The notes under the pieces are model-generated. The model was not told the DNA's origin, did no database searches, and saw only the letters and a program-made list of their open reading frames with translations. A program made the translations under genes and the position numbers. 47,147 nt of DNA from Gnetum montanum (taxonomy: Eukaryota > Streptophyta > Gnetopsida > Gnetales > Gnetaceae): the NCBI GenBank assembly GCA_015680685.1, contig MNCI01017890.1, positions 1,209,547-1,256,693 on the forward strand. The letters are read 5' to 3'. Positions 10,770 through 22,522 of the stretch are shown here, piece after piece (position 1 is the first letter of the stretch; each line of letters begins with the position of its first letter).

Positions 10770-11880
10770 TCAAGGATCAAGAACTTAGAAGGGGAAGATG
10801 AATAAGTTCCCTAAATCACAAGCAAAACATGTTATACAAAACATAAGAATTATGTAATTCTTCAACTTGGATATTCCACACTCAAAGGATAGATTCCTTG
10901 CACACCTTTGGACTTTGTTTCTTTCAAAATGTTATTAGTGGACATCACAACCTTTACAAAGTTTGAGCTCCTCTAAGGAATTTTTTTACTGCAAAAACTC
11001 TCAACCTCACAAGGTTCCAACAAGATCAAGAGTGATTTAAATGATCCCAAAACCTATATAAAATAGAGCTTCACTTGAGAGTATTTTGACATAGCAAAAC
11101 AAATCAATCTCATAGGATCTTGATAAGCTCTAAAAGGATGTCTTCTCATAAGAAGCACATCAATCCCTTAGGGTAGCAAAAAAGAAAAAGAACTAGAAGT
11201 AGAGAGTGTAACTCAATTTACAAATTCATTTTAGCATGAAGCATAGTTCCATAGAATTCTAACAAATGATGTGATAATTCAAGTACACAAGTACAACAAC
11301 ATAAGATAGATAATGATAGATTTGATGTTGACAATGCTTACACAATTTCCAAGATTTTGGAGTCTAATTATAGCCTCAAAGTTTCTAAAAATACATTAGA
11401 ATTTGTACAATAGCTATTCAACAACTAGTGTAGATGTCTCCTTTGAGATTGGAATGTCTTTCTGTATTCAGCTTCAACTCTGGGAAGACGTCTCCTTTCA
11501 TAATTGGAAATCTTTGGGGAGATGGCTTCTTTCCAAAAGAGATGTCTACTATTTTAGGGAGATATCTTCTTGTGATTGACTTCCTCTTGGCTAATATGTC
11601 TTCTATTCCTTGGAGAAGTCTTCTCAATTTTTGAGCTCTAGTTCTTGAGGTTTTCTCTTCTTGATTTAGCTTCCTCTTAATCCATGGAGCATATTCATTT
11701 AGCTTGTTGTCTTTGTGCTTGTCCATGCTCTGATCTTGCCTATGAAGTACCATGCTTCCTTGAGTTGAGTCCTTGCTCATGATGTGGAGTTCTTGTTCAT
11801 GACTTGTAAGCACATCATGCACAACAAACATTCTTTGTTCACCATTTTTCTTAAGGTTTTGACATACCAAAAGGCCAACA
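10770..11880 (-). repeat. 5' LTR of the copia-type element
   Basis: Partner of 6473-7593. On the minus strand it begins TGTTGGCC, the classic plant copia LTR start. Its 3' terminus has decayed to GA instead of CA. The sequence ends exactly at the CTTGA duplication (11881-11885). Confidence 0.85.
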
Positions 11881-11989
11881 CTTGATAGCTATGCTCATTA
11901 TGACTTTGTTAATAAAGATTGAAATGGTGACATTAATAAAAAAATCTATTAGTGATTATGTACTTAAATTTTTTATTAATGTTATTTTG

Positions 11990-12235
11990 AAAAAAAATTG
12001 TTGTGGTATTATTTTTTAATTTACTAAACCTATCAGTTACAATGATTCTGGGAATTACATGTAACTTCATACCTTATTTAAGAAATATTTTTTTCATCTT
12101 CTAGAAATCATGTATCATTTTTCATAGAATGAACCTTGACATTTTCAAGAATATGTGTACCAACACAAGAATATAATTATTTTTATAGTGTTTTGAGAAT
12201 ACCTATAACAAAATCCATATTGATGTCAATTCATA
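11990..12235 (-). pseudogene. decayed gypsy integrase core fragment (relic 2)
   Basis: On the minus strand a run with frameshifts reads IDINMDFVIGILKTL, then segments like ILVLVHIFLKMSRFIL, then GMKLHVIPRIIVTDRFSKL. This is the Ty3/gypsy integrase pattern 'ISMDFV.GLP.T ... VVVDRFSKMAHF ... LHG.P..IVSDRD.KF'. The first catalytic Asp (in MDFV) and the second (in TDR) are still present; the Glu region is not. It directly follows gag on the same strand, so protease, RT and RNase H are missing between them by deletion. Confidence 0.6.
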
Positions 12236-12239
12236 ATCT

Positions 12240-12773
12240 CTATAGAATTAGAAGTGATTGATAAATTTTTATGTTATTTGGTATCTCTTTTAACTCAAAG
12301 TTCTTGTGAAGTGCCTTCATCCACCTTAAAAAAGAATTAGTACCATCTACACCATTAAAAGTCTTCAACTTAACATAAGAATGTCTTGCAACATTTTTGA
12401 ATGCTCTAGCAAGTCTTGTCTCATCTTCCTCATTAAGCTTTTTATGAGAAGAAGTAGTTACAACTATTGGAGATCTTGGAATTCTCATTTAAGGAATAGG
12501 ATTTTCTTCCATAAGAATCCTTGGCTGATGGGTTTCTACACTTTCATAGTTGGATTGTTCTTTATCTTCATCTACTCTATCTCGACTAGGATATGAAACT
12601 ACCTCATCTAAATGTGAATGCTCATCATCTTTGCATATCTAGATATGAATGGGATCAACATTCATATCCACCTTTATACTAATTTCATCCAATTGAGCAA
12701 CCATCAGTTGGAAGGTAGACTTCATGCTTTCCATGGCTTTGTTTAGGACATGTACCTATTTCTTATTAGGCAT
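12240..12773 (-). pseudogene. Ty3/gypsy gag N-terminal fragment (decayed)
   Basis: A start at 12773 (MPNKK) is followed by an acidic segment with a few stops, then the open 82-codon piece at 12488-12240. Its end, KLKTFNGVDGTNSFLRWMKA followed by LHKNFELKEIPNNIKI, is a clear match to the start of gypsy capsid domains ('V.L.TF.G..D...FL.W......F.L..IP...K'). The reading stops at 12240 and jumps straight into integrase sequence. Confidence 0.65.
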
Positions 12774-12823
12774 CTAAAATTGACAAAGTTCTTAACCAAA
12801 TCAAAGAAACAACCAAAACAAGG

Positions 12824-12870
12824 TTTTGATATTGATAATTAGGTGGAGTAGGTTCACTTCAATATCAAAA
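12824..12870. repeat. short inverted repeat (12-bp arms)
   Basis: TTTTGATATTGA at 12824-12835 is the exact reverse complement of 12859-12870, with a 23-base loop. It lies between the gypsy gag start and the LTR-like block, in the leader. Confidence 0.5.
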
Positions 12871-13818
12871 TCACCTTCCAAGCACTAAATATAGATGTTA
12901 TAAAAAGATAATTAATTTGCTAGAAAACAAGAAAACTAGCTATTTTTAATTATTCAAAGAGAATGTTACGATAGGGTTCCATAATTCATAAAACATTCAA
13001 AACTTCTTAAAATACTCAAATAGTCTTACAAAGCATGATCTACAACTACACAATAGTTGTTCTTAATGCAAGGCACAACCAATAGAGAAACCTTCCTACA
13101 ACTTGGGACAAGAGTACATAGGCAAAAACACCACACATTGATCTTGGATTTGCAATTTCATATGCACTGACTCAATATGATTTATCACACTCTTGCTATG
13201 CTCTCTTCAACTTGAGAGCTCTCACTAAGACATCTCTCATAGTGTATAAGCATGAAACACAATCCATATTTATTAAGTAAGCAAGAAAAAAAATCATAGG
13301 AAGTCTTTGTCAAGCTCAACTTGATGATCCTCTACTTTTTCCATTTTTTCCACTTTTTCTTGGTGATTTCCAAACTTGGAATGATATTTTTGGAAGTTTT
13401 CGTGCCCATTTGGGTGGTCTCTAATCTTTCCAAGATGTCTTGCGACAAAGCTAGCCATTTTGTAAAGACATTTAACTCCTAGCTAAGATGTATTCCATTA
13501 TAGATGAGATGTCTCAACTCTTCTAGAGATATCTTAGTTGAGACATCTCCTCATTTTGTGAGATGTCTCACTGACATTTGAGATGTCTTAGGTATTTCTA
13601 AAACGTCTTGGTTGAGATGTCTCTTAAAGTCCAAAATGTCTCCTACAAGCTCTCAACTCAATCTAGATGTTTTCTATCTTTCAAGATGTCTCTCTTGAGA
13701 GCCTAGATCTCAAATAATATAACTTAATAACTTCCAAGATGTCTCCATGGAGCTTGAAACCTACAAAAACACACACATAGAGAAAGAACAAGGAAATCAT
13801 AAGAGGTGTCCCTACACC
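12871..13818 (-). mobile_element. probable 5' LTR of the old minus-strand gypsy element
   Basis: The block lies just upstream of the gag fragment on the same strand and has LTR-like layout: a possible TGTAGGG start on the minus strand near 13818, a motif-rich U3-like part (13430-13760), and AT-rich sequence toward gag. No second copy is seen in the window, so this is inferred from position. The boundaries are approximate. Confidence 0.4.
13430..13750. repeat. array of about twelve AGATGTCTC / GAGACATCT motifs
   Basis: Close variants of AGATGTCTC occur about every 25 bp on both strands, for example near 13433, 13508, 13547, 13560, 13581, 13615, 13682 and 13737. The same motif recurs in the U3-like part of the copia LTRs (7130-7330, 11430-11600). 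Confidence 0.65.
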
Positions 13819-16737
13819 AATTATTTAAGCTATTTACCTTATTATTTCCTTTTTGATTGGCTCTTATTCTTAATATTTTTAATATTTATTTTTAATTTTT
13901 ATTTAATTTTTTTAGTATTTTTTATTTTTAAGTATTTTTAGTCTTTTACGTATCCTTTTAATTTAGCATATACGCAATAACCTCTTTTGTCAAAGTTTTG
14001 AGTTATTAAGTATGAGGCATTGAATGAGTTATTAGCACATGTGGTATCTCATTAGTTTGTGATATGCTTTGTTTGGATTACTTTTTATTTTTTATAATCA
14101 AATATTTATATTTTTTTAGTTTTTAATTTCTTTTTAGCTTATGTTTTAAAGAGTCTCATGATAGTACCTTGATTAGTTATATTTAGACCTTAGACTTTGT
14201 TATTAATTTGGGCTTAGACATAGCTATTAGCTATTCCTAAGGGGGTATCAATTATGCTAGCATTGGGTACAAGCCCATGTTAGAATCTAATTTTTACTTT
14301 TAATTTTAGTTTTTACAATAGATTATGTTTTCTTCTGAACCATGCCATGTCCTTGTGAGTATAACAACATGCTAATCATTCCATTAGAAACCATCCACTT
14401 TGCATTGCTAACATATGGGAGATAGAATTAGAGAGGAAGACCATATTGATTAGGAGAAGAGCTAGATCTAGATCTACACTATCATCAAAGATCTTGGTAA
14501 GAGCTTAGTTTCAAATCTTATTTTAGGTATTGCATAGATTCCATCATTGACCTTCAATTTTGCCTAGGGTTTGAAGAGTATTTAAGATATTAGATTCATA
14601 CAAAGGTTTATAGTTATAGTGTTGTCATTTTAGAGAGTTTGGTACTTTTCTTTGATTTATGGATTTATGATATTTTGTTTCCATGTGCATTTTCTTGGTT
14701 GATCTGTTTTTTTTAATAGCCATTTGATGGAATGCTTGCTATTTATATATCATTATTTTATTCACATTTTCTAAGATCTAGCATTTTTTGATATTTCTTT
14801 TTATGCATGAGATGGTAAAAAAATGTTTTGAGCTTGTTTTTGCCTTGTTGTAATCTTGTTTGCAATTTGGTAAATTTTTCAACAATAAAACTAGTATTTT
14901 ATGCTAAAGTCATTTTTATATTTGGTATGAAAAATCAAGAAATTTTTGTAAAGCATAGCTTCTAGAAATTTTTGGAACACCTAACATTTTGAAAATAGCA
15001 ACTAAAGATATTTTTAATATTTTAGTAGCACTGTACAATGTTAGATTCATTTTTTGTAATTTTTTTGGCATTTTAAGTTAGCCTTTAGAACCTATATTAT
15101 GCAATTTTAACATTTTTGACATTCTAGAATTCTTATTTGGCAGCATCTTCATTGGATATATCTCCCCACCAGTCAGGGATCATTTGTTATGTTATAGATA
15201 TATTTGGTATTTTGTAATTATTTAGTTTTGGATTTGGGTTAGCAATACTTATGTGGTTTTTTTTGCTTGATGGATGTTTTAATAATCTTTGTAGCGGTTA
15301 CATGAGTCACCTTTTCTTGGTAAAGATCTAGAAACTTTTGTGGTCACCTTTTTTAGTAAGTATCATATTTATTTTACAGGACTTATGCAACTTGCCTTTC
15401 TCAATAAGGAGTTAGATACTTATGTAGGTTTTCTTTCTTGGTAAGTATCATTTTTTTAGTTTTGATTTTGGTTTTGTTTTATGGGTGGAAGTGGAGCATT
15501 TTCTATTATTAAATTTTTGTATATTTAGTTCGGTTATTATTTATTATTTTATCCATGCATATTTGTATTTTTGGTGCTAACTCTTTGCTTAGAACTATCC
15601 CTTGTGCATGACTATTTAGCTATCTCATGTCTAAAACAAAAGCCCATGAGGAAGTATTTTATATCTTATCTTTCCTACTCAGTCTTAAGATTGATTTTTC
15701 TTATGTTTTTATGTCTTCCAAGTAATTCAATTAGTAGTAAGGAAGAAAAGTTAGATGGAGAAGCCTAATGCTTAGATTCTCATTTTGATGCATTTTTAGT
15801 TTAGCCATTAAGTTTTTAGTTATTTATTATTTTATTATAGGCTGTAATGTTTAGTTAGAATTTTTATATTATATAATATTCATATATGGTTGTGAGAATT
15901 TGTACTGATATTTACCTATCTTTGGTGTAGGCCTAACTTGGTTACAAATTTTATTTTAGCAACATTGGTTATTTTCAGCTATTTTTTATTTAGTATCTTT
16001 TTCTATTGTTAGATCCCAATGCCTTTAATGTTGTATTTTGATATAATGTGATTTTTGTATTCTTATTTTATTGTATTTTTTGATATCTTGTTAGTGCTAC
16101 TTTAGAATTGTTTTTATTAGTGAGTAGGTTAGATTTTGTATGCATGGGGCTATTACCACTCTTTTTATGACATTGTTATCTTTTTACTTAGAAAATTATG
16201 TTTTTTGTATATTTCTTTTATTCTTGATGTAATATCTTTCTAGTCTAAGTTTGGTTTGCAAGGTGTTACATACAATAATTTTACAAGTAACTTCTAGGGT
16301 ATTACATACCTCCTTAATCATCTTGTAATGAGTGATATTTTTTTGAATTCCTCTTATGTAGATATAGATATAATAGTAGTTTTAGCTCTTTAGTTACTCA
16401 TGAAGATCTTTTTATCATTATCGCTCTAGGTTGATCTAAGCTTTGATTTGGTTACTTCATTTTTAATCTTGGTTAATAGAGTATATTCATCAACTCTAAT
16501 CTATCATAAATCAAACTCAAATAACTTTAAGTATATTTTCATCCTTTATTCTATTAAAAGATCTAAGATGAACATTAAATTTTGCATTTGTTAATTGTGA
16601 TATCATAGACTATGATGTGATTTCCTAGATATGAAATCACAACTATAATAAATACCTATAAATTCAAATCATCTACTATATTTATGGTACGTTTTAATCA
16701 TAATTGTAGCTAAACTCTCATAATATATTTTCATAGT
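13819..16737. other. AT-rich intergenic stretch with no recognisable gene
   Basis: Long T- and A-rich runs and no open frame with a recognisable domain. At 15298-15450 there are about four imperfect units containing CTTTCTTGGTAAGTATC-like sequence. Near 16265-16312 the minus strand has two phrases like TGTAACACC and TGTAATACCC, which resemble gypsy LTR ends, but no partner was found. Confidence 0.4.
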
Positions 16738-16742
16738 CTAGT
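16738..16742. repeat. target-site duplication CTAGT (left)
   Basis: CTAGT here is repeated at 23369-23373, at the two outer edges of the Athila-like element. Confidence 0.85.
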
Positions 16743-17539
16743 TGATGAGTGGCGAGATACCCCTGCACTCAACCATACGAATACGAGCATCTCACACGCA
16801 ATCTGGTCGAACTCCAAGGACTAAGTGCTTATGCACCCTAATGGAACACTTAAGGTTAATCAATCGTTGTCCTCCCAAACTTACTTGTATTGTCATGGTT
16901 GTATGGTTCAGTAAGTTTGAGGTATGTGATTTTTATAACTTTTATCTTTTTAATGCCTATGCTAGTAGGGAAAGGTGAAGAGAACTAAATAACTAATTTT
17001 CATTAACTATTCACTAACTAAGTTCTAGGTATCCTAGCATCAGTATCCATTCCCACTTGCCGCACACACTCTGAACTAGTGCAACGCTACTGGGATTACC
17101 AAACGCTACTTGTTACTAGGTTACCAAGTGTTACACACGTGCTCGAAGCAATCGTACTGGATGCACTTAACTAGGAGAGTCAAGGGTTGAGAGAGATTAA
17201 TTATCTAGAAAAGAATTTAAACATTTAACAATAATTAAATCCTATTTAGCTTAGTCCATATGCTGCAAGGTTTATCAGAAATTTTGTCTTTATTATTGTA
17301 CAAAAATGTGTGCTCAGGTACAATTTGCTCAAATAAAGATCCGCTCACTTTGAGACTCCTACTGCGGGCACATGGAAATTATTCTAACTCTGGAATGGTA
17401 AAAATGCTATAGTTTGGCTAAGGGACTAACTCTAGATGCGTGAATAAGGGAAAGCCGTGTCTTGTTTATAGATGTTTTGGTGGGCTACGATATCGTGTAC
17501 GCGATATTGTAGGGGCGAACACGATATCATGGCTCATCA
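16743..17539 (-). repeat. 3' LTR of the Athila-like element
   Basis: 797 bp, homologous to 22523-23368 and 1196-2260, with plus-strand ends TGATGAG and CTCATCA. On the minus strand a TATA box (TATAAACA) is the complement of 17463-17470. The palindromes at about 17490-17530 have decayed CpG sites. Confidence 0.9.
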
Positions 17540-17552
17540 TACCCCCATGACT

Positions 17553-19383
17553 GAATGAAAAATTGTCCTCAAGTTCCTTACAAAAAATTGGGAAGGTATG
17601 GGATTATTGACTTGAATGATACTAATGGTGAATGGGGTGACCTGTGAATAGATCATCATTACAACACATGACAAAATTAGTGTTCATGAAAACAAGAGTG
17701 AACACTATACACATTTGACATCCAACCTTATTTGGCAGCTGAGAGAGAAGAAAGAGAGAGAAGAAAAAGAAGATGTGTTGCTACCAATGCCAAAGTTGTT
17801 CCTTCTGTTGTTCATCCATAGCTTCACCATCGATCTTGTTCCTTTGCATGACTATTCCAGCACCACCATCCTAAGTGTTTTCTCTAGCTCCAATCCATTG
17901 TTGTATGATTGCCATCTACACACATAACACAATCTTATATTAGCAAGGGTAGATGAATCACAATGTAGTTGATACCTTGCCTCAGTGTCAGGGCCAATGG
18001 CTAAGTTGTGATATGGCTAATGCAGATTTGGAGATAGAATACTAGTGACTACCTAAGGTGTAGGGGTTAAGAGAAAATTGAACAAATTGGACCATGACCC
18101 CCATGACTAAGAGCGAACCTTTGGTAGCGAAAGAATGGAAAAAGATAAGGAATAAGAAAGATGGAGAAAAAGAAACAACAACAATGTTGATAAAATGGAT
18201 GTTAGGGATGGAAATGAACAAAATAAAAGTTGATTGTGAAAATGTTTAAGGAAAAGAAATTAACTGATGCACCAAATAGGAATGCGAGTGGGTCCTCCCC
18301 AAAGCAGGCTCATGCCCTTAATGCCCTGGAAATCCCACATTCAAAGAGTCCATAGGCTTTAGAAATGTCATTTGGAAGCAAGAGTTAAAGTTGTAACCAC
18401 AAGATTTTACCCAAAAAGAAAACAATGCATCAACTAAAATATGGACTATTGATACAACTAACAATGAGGTGAAAAATGGAGAAAGAAGGATGGAAATAAG
18501 AGAATGGAATGGAGTCTCAAGAATAAGGTGGTGTACAGCCCCTTATGTATTGATGATTAATGTGACTTAGTAGATCTCATTCCAAATTCAGCCTCAAACC
18601 AACCACATCTAGTGACTTCGCATTAATACATTCAGCCAATTCATCCATCTGAAGTAACAAGAATGCCTCCACCAAGAGTCACCACCATTCTGACGAAACG
18701 AAGAGGAGATAGTAGAAAGTGAGAAAGGGTCTTAGTTAGAGGGAACATGTTTTTTTAGTTCCATAACCAGTGCTTGTAGCCTAGATGATTATTTTTTCTA
18801 AGGGGCGTGCTTTGAATTCTCACTTATTTTTTTTTTTTGCATGAGAACCACACCATGCAAAGACTTATTGGTTTTATTAGCTCAACTTCCTGATAATGGA
18901 GCGACGTCAGAATGTTAAGGAAGGCTCAAGAAGGAAACATCCAACACACCCAAGAGAATGGCCAGCACAAATGCATCAAATCCCCTTGAAGTCACACCCT
19001 TTTAAATCCTTGAGTCTTTCTATAGTTTGAGAAGTTCCCAGTCACCAATTCATTGATAGTTCTGTTATTAAGAAAGGGACTATACATTTCCAAGCCAATA
19101 GAGACCATAGAAATTTATGAATGCATGGATGACGTGGACTCATTGCTTGTTATATCAAAAGAACCATACCTTAGTATCAACATTATAACTCAAATGTAAA
19201 AATCAAACATTAGTAACCAATAGAATACAGTTCATACCATCATCAGGAGCACTTATTAGGTGATGAACCTAACAAAAAAAATAAATAATCACACAAATAA
19301 ATGAAAAAGTATGAATGATGTTGCAAAATAAAAACAAGAAAAGTTAAAGAAATTTGTAAAACAAAAATGTGTAAAACAAACAC
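17553..19383 (-). other. 3' untranslated tail of the Athila-like element
   Basis: No RT or integrase is visible. Features shared with copy 1 (1-1195) are the second polypurine motif at 18097-18108 and the T/C-rich tract ending CAG (complement of about 17741-17785). A plausible short intron reads GCAAG|GTATC near 17970 and GTGTGTAG|ATGGC near 17920, on the minus strand. From about 18730 to 19380 the sequence is AT-rich and unrecognised. Confidence 0.55.
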
Positions 19384-19747
19384 TTAAAAAGGAACTAAGA
19401 GCCTCAAATGATCAGCATAGGTGGCCATCTCCCCCACGACTAAATTGAAAGGGAGAGATCCAAAATAATGAGTGAGGTCATCCTCTCTCAAAGGTATTAT
19501 GTGCATTGACCATTCTAGATTTATGATAAGGTTTGGTCTATTGCACATCGACTAGTATTCTCCTCTCGGAGCATTTGCTTGAATTTTTTAGGAGTTCCCA
19601 ACTTCCCCCAATTGATGTTTTCAAGTTAAGGGTTGGAAGTTGGTTACACTCTTGCTCCAATGCATCTATGCCTTCTACTTGGATGCAAGTTGGTTCCCCA
19701 GTTAGTTCCATGCATGTTGGTGAGTTGCTCTCTTGATTAGCTGTCAA
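19384..19747 (-). pseudogene. short coding tail after protease (decayed)
   Basis: The open piece 19747-19538 begins MTANQESNSPTCMEL and ends ILVDVQ. After one frameshift another piece ends NLVVGEMATYADHLRLLVPF with a TAA at about 19384. The second piece reads as real protein but its family is not recognised. In a full element this is where the protease-RT connector would begin. Here the coding sequence stops and no RT follows. Confidence 0.4.
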
Positions 19748-19750
19748 CCA

Positions 19751-20353
19751 CTAGGTGTCTTCTTGTTGTGTGGTTGCTACATACAGGTGTTTTTGTACTT
19801 TAATTTCTTGGGCACACTGGTTGCATGTAGGTAATGCTGAACATTCCTGTATGTAATCACCCTCTGTATCACTGTATGTGATGCATGGAACTATCTTCTT
19901 CTTGATCTTCCCAAAAGTGTTCTCCTTAGATATTTCCAGGGAAAGATCATGGATTCCTAGGCATGTGTTTATGGTACTCAGCCATGCCCTTCCCATTATT
20001 GTTGGAAAGTCCCCTTTGTCATTGTTTACTTGTATCACTAGGAAATTAGCTAGGTATGACCAACCACACACAGTGGTAATGATGTCCTCCACTAGTCCCA
20101 AGGGAACAGTGATGGACTGGTCAACCAGCTCTAAGCGAATATTGCTCTTCTTTAGTGGAGGTAGGTTCCAGGCTTTATACATCTCTTGTGATATTAAGTT
20201 GACTCCGGAACTTGACTCCAGAAGAGCTTTACATGGTTCATTCCCAGTGAGTTGGAGATAGATTAAAGGACTTCCAGGATTAGAGAATTTCCTGGGAAGG
20301 TGGCCCTCCTTAATCCAGTTAGTCACAAAATGTGTTAACATAATCGTGTGCAT
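19751..20353 (-). pseudogene. retropepsin-like aspartic protease of the Athila-like element
   Basis: This 200-residue piece has the plant gypsy protease pattern: CKALLESSSGVNLISQEMYK (about residues 37-56) in place of the usual 'ALLD.GA.VNL....Y', then a stretch with LELVDQSITVPLGLVEDI, then FPTIMGRAWLSTINTCLGI in place of 'P.ILGRPFL.TA...ID'. The catalytic Asp is replaced by Glu and the Gly after it by Ser, so the enzyme should be inactive even if translated. The frame upstream is open as a fusion to gag. The end, near IVPCITYSDTEGDYIQEC, has a homologue in the plus-strand relic at about 45450. The ATG is probably internal to a longer Gag-Pro. Confidence 0.75.
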
Positions 20354-20389
20354 TGAGTCCTATTTTTGGTTTGAAGGGAGCTATGAAAC

Positions 20390-22376
20390 TTATTTGATGG
20401 AGAAGTGTTCAGAGGTTTAACTGCTTGTGGTTGTGAGAGCTTGGTTGGACTATTGGTTCTAAAGAAAGGTCTTCTCTTTGTACGATCATCAGAACTGGTA
20501 GCAGTTTGAAGATTTACAGTTCTTGTAGCATTGCATTGCTATGGTTGATTGGGGAGTTCCCCTTGCATTACTGGAGCAGGTGGTAATGGAGCTATCGGTG
20601 TGAGAGTTGCAAATGGATTCAGAGGATGGTATGTCTATGGGTTGTCTCACCTAGAAGAAGGAGTCCTATAATACTCCCAAGCTTGATAGTGATATTGTGG
20701 TGTCATGTGATCAATAGAGTCATGTGGAGAGATTGGCTGTTGCACATAGTAGCCATATCGAGTGGCAAGGTTTTCCTATTCACCATCTCTTCGAGTGGTG
20801 ACTCTTCCTCCTCCTCATATAATCTCACTCCCCTTTTTCAAAGAGAAGGATCACAGTTGTACTCTTCTGCACTTTCTCTCTTATGTAGCCCCCCTTCCTC
20901 CTTAGCTACTTGCTCCAACAATCTATGAACCTAATGGGACCTAAGCTCTGATAATCTCCCTTGGGCATATGTTCCAAGGGTTCTCCTAGTTTCATGCCTA
21001 AGTCCATCTACAAGATGGTGTAGTTGATCCTATTGTGAGTAACCATGGCCTGGGCAATGATGTAATAGTGCATAATAATAGCCCATGGCAGCATCCAAGG
21101 ATTCATGATTTCCCTACTTCCATCCTTGGATTTGCTTCCACAGGTTAGAAACTCGGGTGTATGTTTGGTATTTATCATTAAACAGTTCTAACATCGTACT
21201 CCACCTCCTAATGGTCTTCAGTTCTAAGGACCGGTACTAGCTTTCTGCTTCTTTTACTAGTGTCCTTGGGAACAACTTTAGTTTTTGCCACTCGTTTTCT
21301 ATGTTCTACAAGGTACATGCATCGTGAAATGCTTGTAAGTGGTTATGAGGATTAGTGTTGTATCCCCCCTCAAATCATGGGATATTATTCATATATAACC
21401 TCTTGATCCTACTATATTTTTGTTGCCTTGTGGGAATTCTTATAGCCTCCATGATGTCTAACATGCTTTGGGTTGCAAGTAGGGGTTCTTCATGGTCATT
21501 TCTTTCATAGCGTCTATGATGTCTACGTGGTTCCCTACTCTCCCTTCTTCCATGCCATGATTCTATAGAGTGTCCTCGTCCTCTCTCTTGACTCTCTCGT
21601 CGAGGTTTCTCACTTTGTTTACCCTTATCCTTATGGTTAGGTTCCTTATGATTATGTCCTGATACCGAAGGAGAGGGTGAATGTGACAATGAAGGTGAAG
21701 AAGAAGGAGAACTATCATCATGATGATGTTTCCTACCTTCTCTTTGGTGGTCTAGGCCCCGATTGTGATAACGATCAGAATGCTCATCCTTATCATGTGT
21801 TTGTGTTCTCTTGTTGAACACTTGGTGTTCGTGGGGATTAGAACCAAGATTATGAATCATGGAGTGAAGGTTTTAATACACCACCTCCTCACCATTGTTA
21901 GGAGGGGGAACATCATTTTGTGGGGAACCTATTGAAATAGGTTCACCACCCTTAATTTTGCTTATGATGGGTGAAGCATTATGGGGCCCTTTGCCCTTCA
22001 AAGATGTGTGGTAACTCTCCTATCACAAGTCTTGTTGACATTGTGCTTCTATGGGATGGTAGTCCCTTATGTTGTAATTGCATGCAACGTACTCTACGTA
22101 CAATTGTGACATGCCTATTCGTGCAAGAGCATGAAGGAGCATGTTGGGGATTGCTCGGTCTGGAGGCAACACTATGTTACCCTCAAAGTCTCTCCAATGT
22201 AGTTGTTTGTCTTGATAGAGAATAAAGGTAATGTCAGGTATATACTCATCATGATGAATATATACCACATGGAATTGTTGAGGAACTGGCGGATTCTAGT
22301 TATGTGTGTTGTGCCGTTGACTGTCTCTAGTATTGTTCCTAGGTGGTGAAGTGCTTTTGTATGAAGAAGAAGACAT
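20390..22376 (-). pseudogene. gag of the Athila-like element (decayed)
   Basis: The start is taken at ATG 22376 (MSSSSYKSTSPP), 128 bp inside the primer site. Pieces in order: 22268-22023, with HHDEYIPDITFILYQDKQLH; 21860-21375, a charged stretch very rich in S, H, R and E (for example SPSSSPSLSHSPSPSVSGHN) ending HEEPLLATQSMLDIMEAIRI; and about 21360-20930, the capsid-like core with NPHNHLQAFHDACTL, then IENEWQKLKLFPRTLVKEAE, later LFNDKYQTYTRVSNLWKQIQ. This matches the retrotransposon Gag family ('DP..HL..F......W....FP..L...A..W...L'). A few stops and shifts break the frame, most of them TAG. The region down to about 20390 is a low-complexity linker. No CCHC knuckle was found. Confidence 0.7.
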
Positions 22377-22503
22377 TTTTGTCTTGTTCAGTGTGCTATT
22401 TACCATTATCTTATTTTTATTTTGATCAACCCTAAGGGTTCATTCTAGATTCCCAATGATATGGATGATCTCCTATGTTCTACGTAGCACACAAACAACT
22501 AAG

Positions 22504-22521
22504 TCCTCGACAATGGCACCA
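22504..22521 (-). promoter_or_regulatory. primer-binding site, tRNA-Asp (decayed)
   Basis: On the minus strand the site reads TGGTGCCATTGTCGAGGA, one base after the LTR. It differs from the plant tRNA-Asp site TGGCGCCGTTGCCGGGGA at four positions, all C-to-T or G-to-A. This primer is typical of Athila-group elements. Confidence 0.8.
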
Positions 22522-22522
22522 A

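Larger units (their letters stand above)
6473..11880 (-). mobile_element. complete copia-type LTR retrotransposon without visible pol
   Basis: The element spans 5408 bp. It has two LTRs of about 1.1 kb in the same orientation and a perfect initiator-tRNA-Met primer site next to the right LTR, so it is oriented on the minus strand. A polypurine tract abuts the left LTR, and CTTGA is duplicated at 6468-6472 and 11881-11885. The internal region is only about 3.2 kb. It holds a decayed copia-type gag with a CCHC knuckle, then about 1.5 kb of AT-rich sequence. Copia elements of normal length have about 4.5 kb of gag-pol; protease, integrase and RT motifs were not found here. It appears to be a non-autonomous gag-bearing derivative, now inactive. 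Confidence 0.85.

Noticed and set aside
19878-20261. Plus-strand open frame of 127 codons
   Set aside because: It is the reverse of the protease of the Athila-like element and has no domain of its own.
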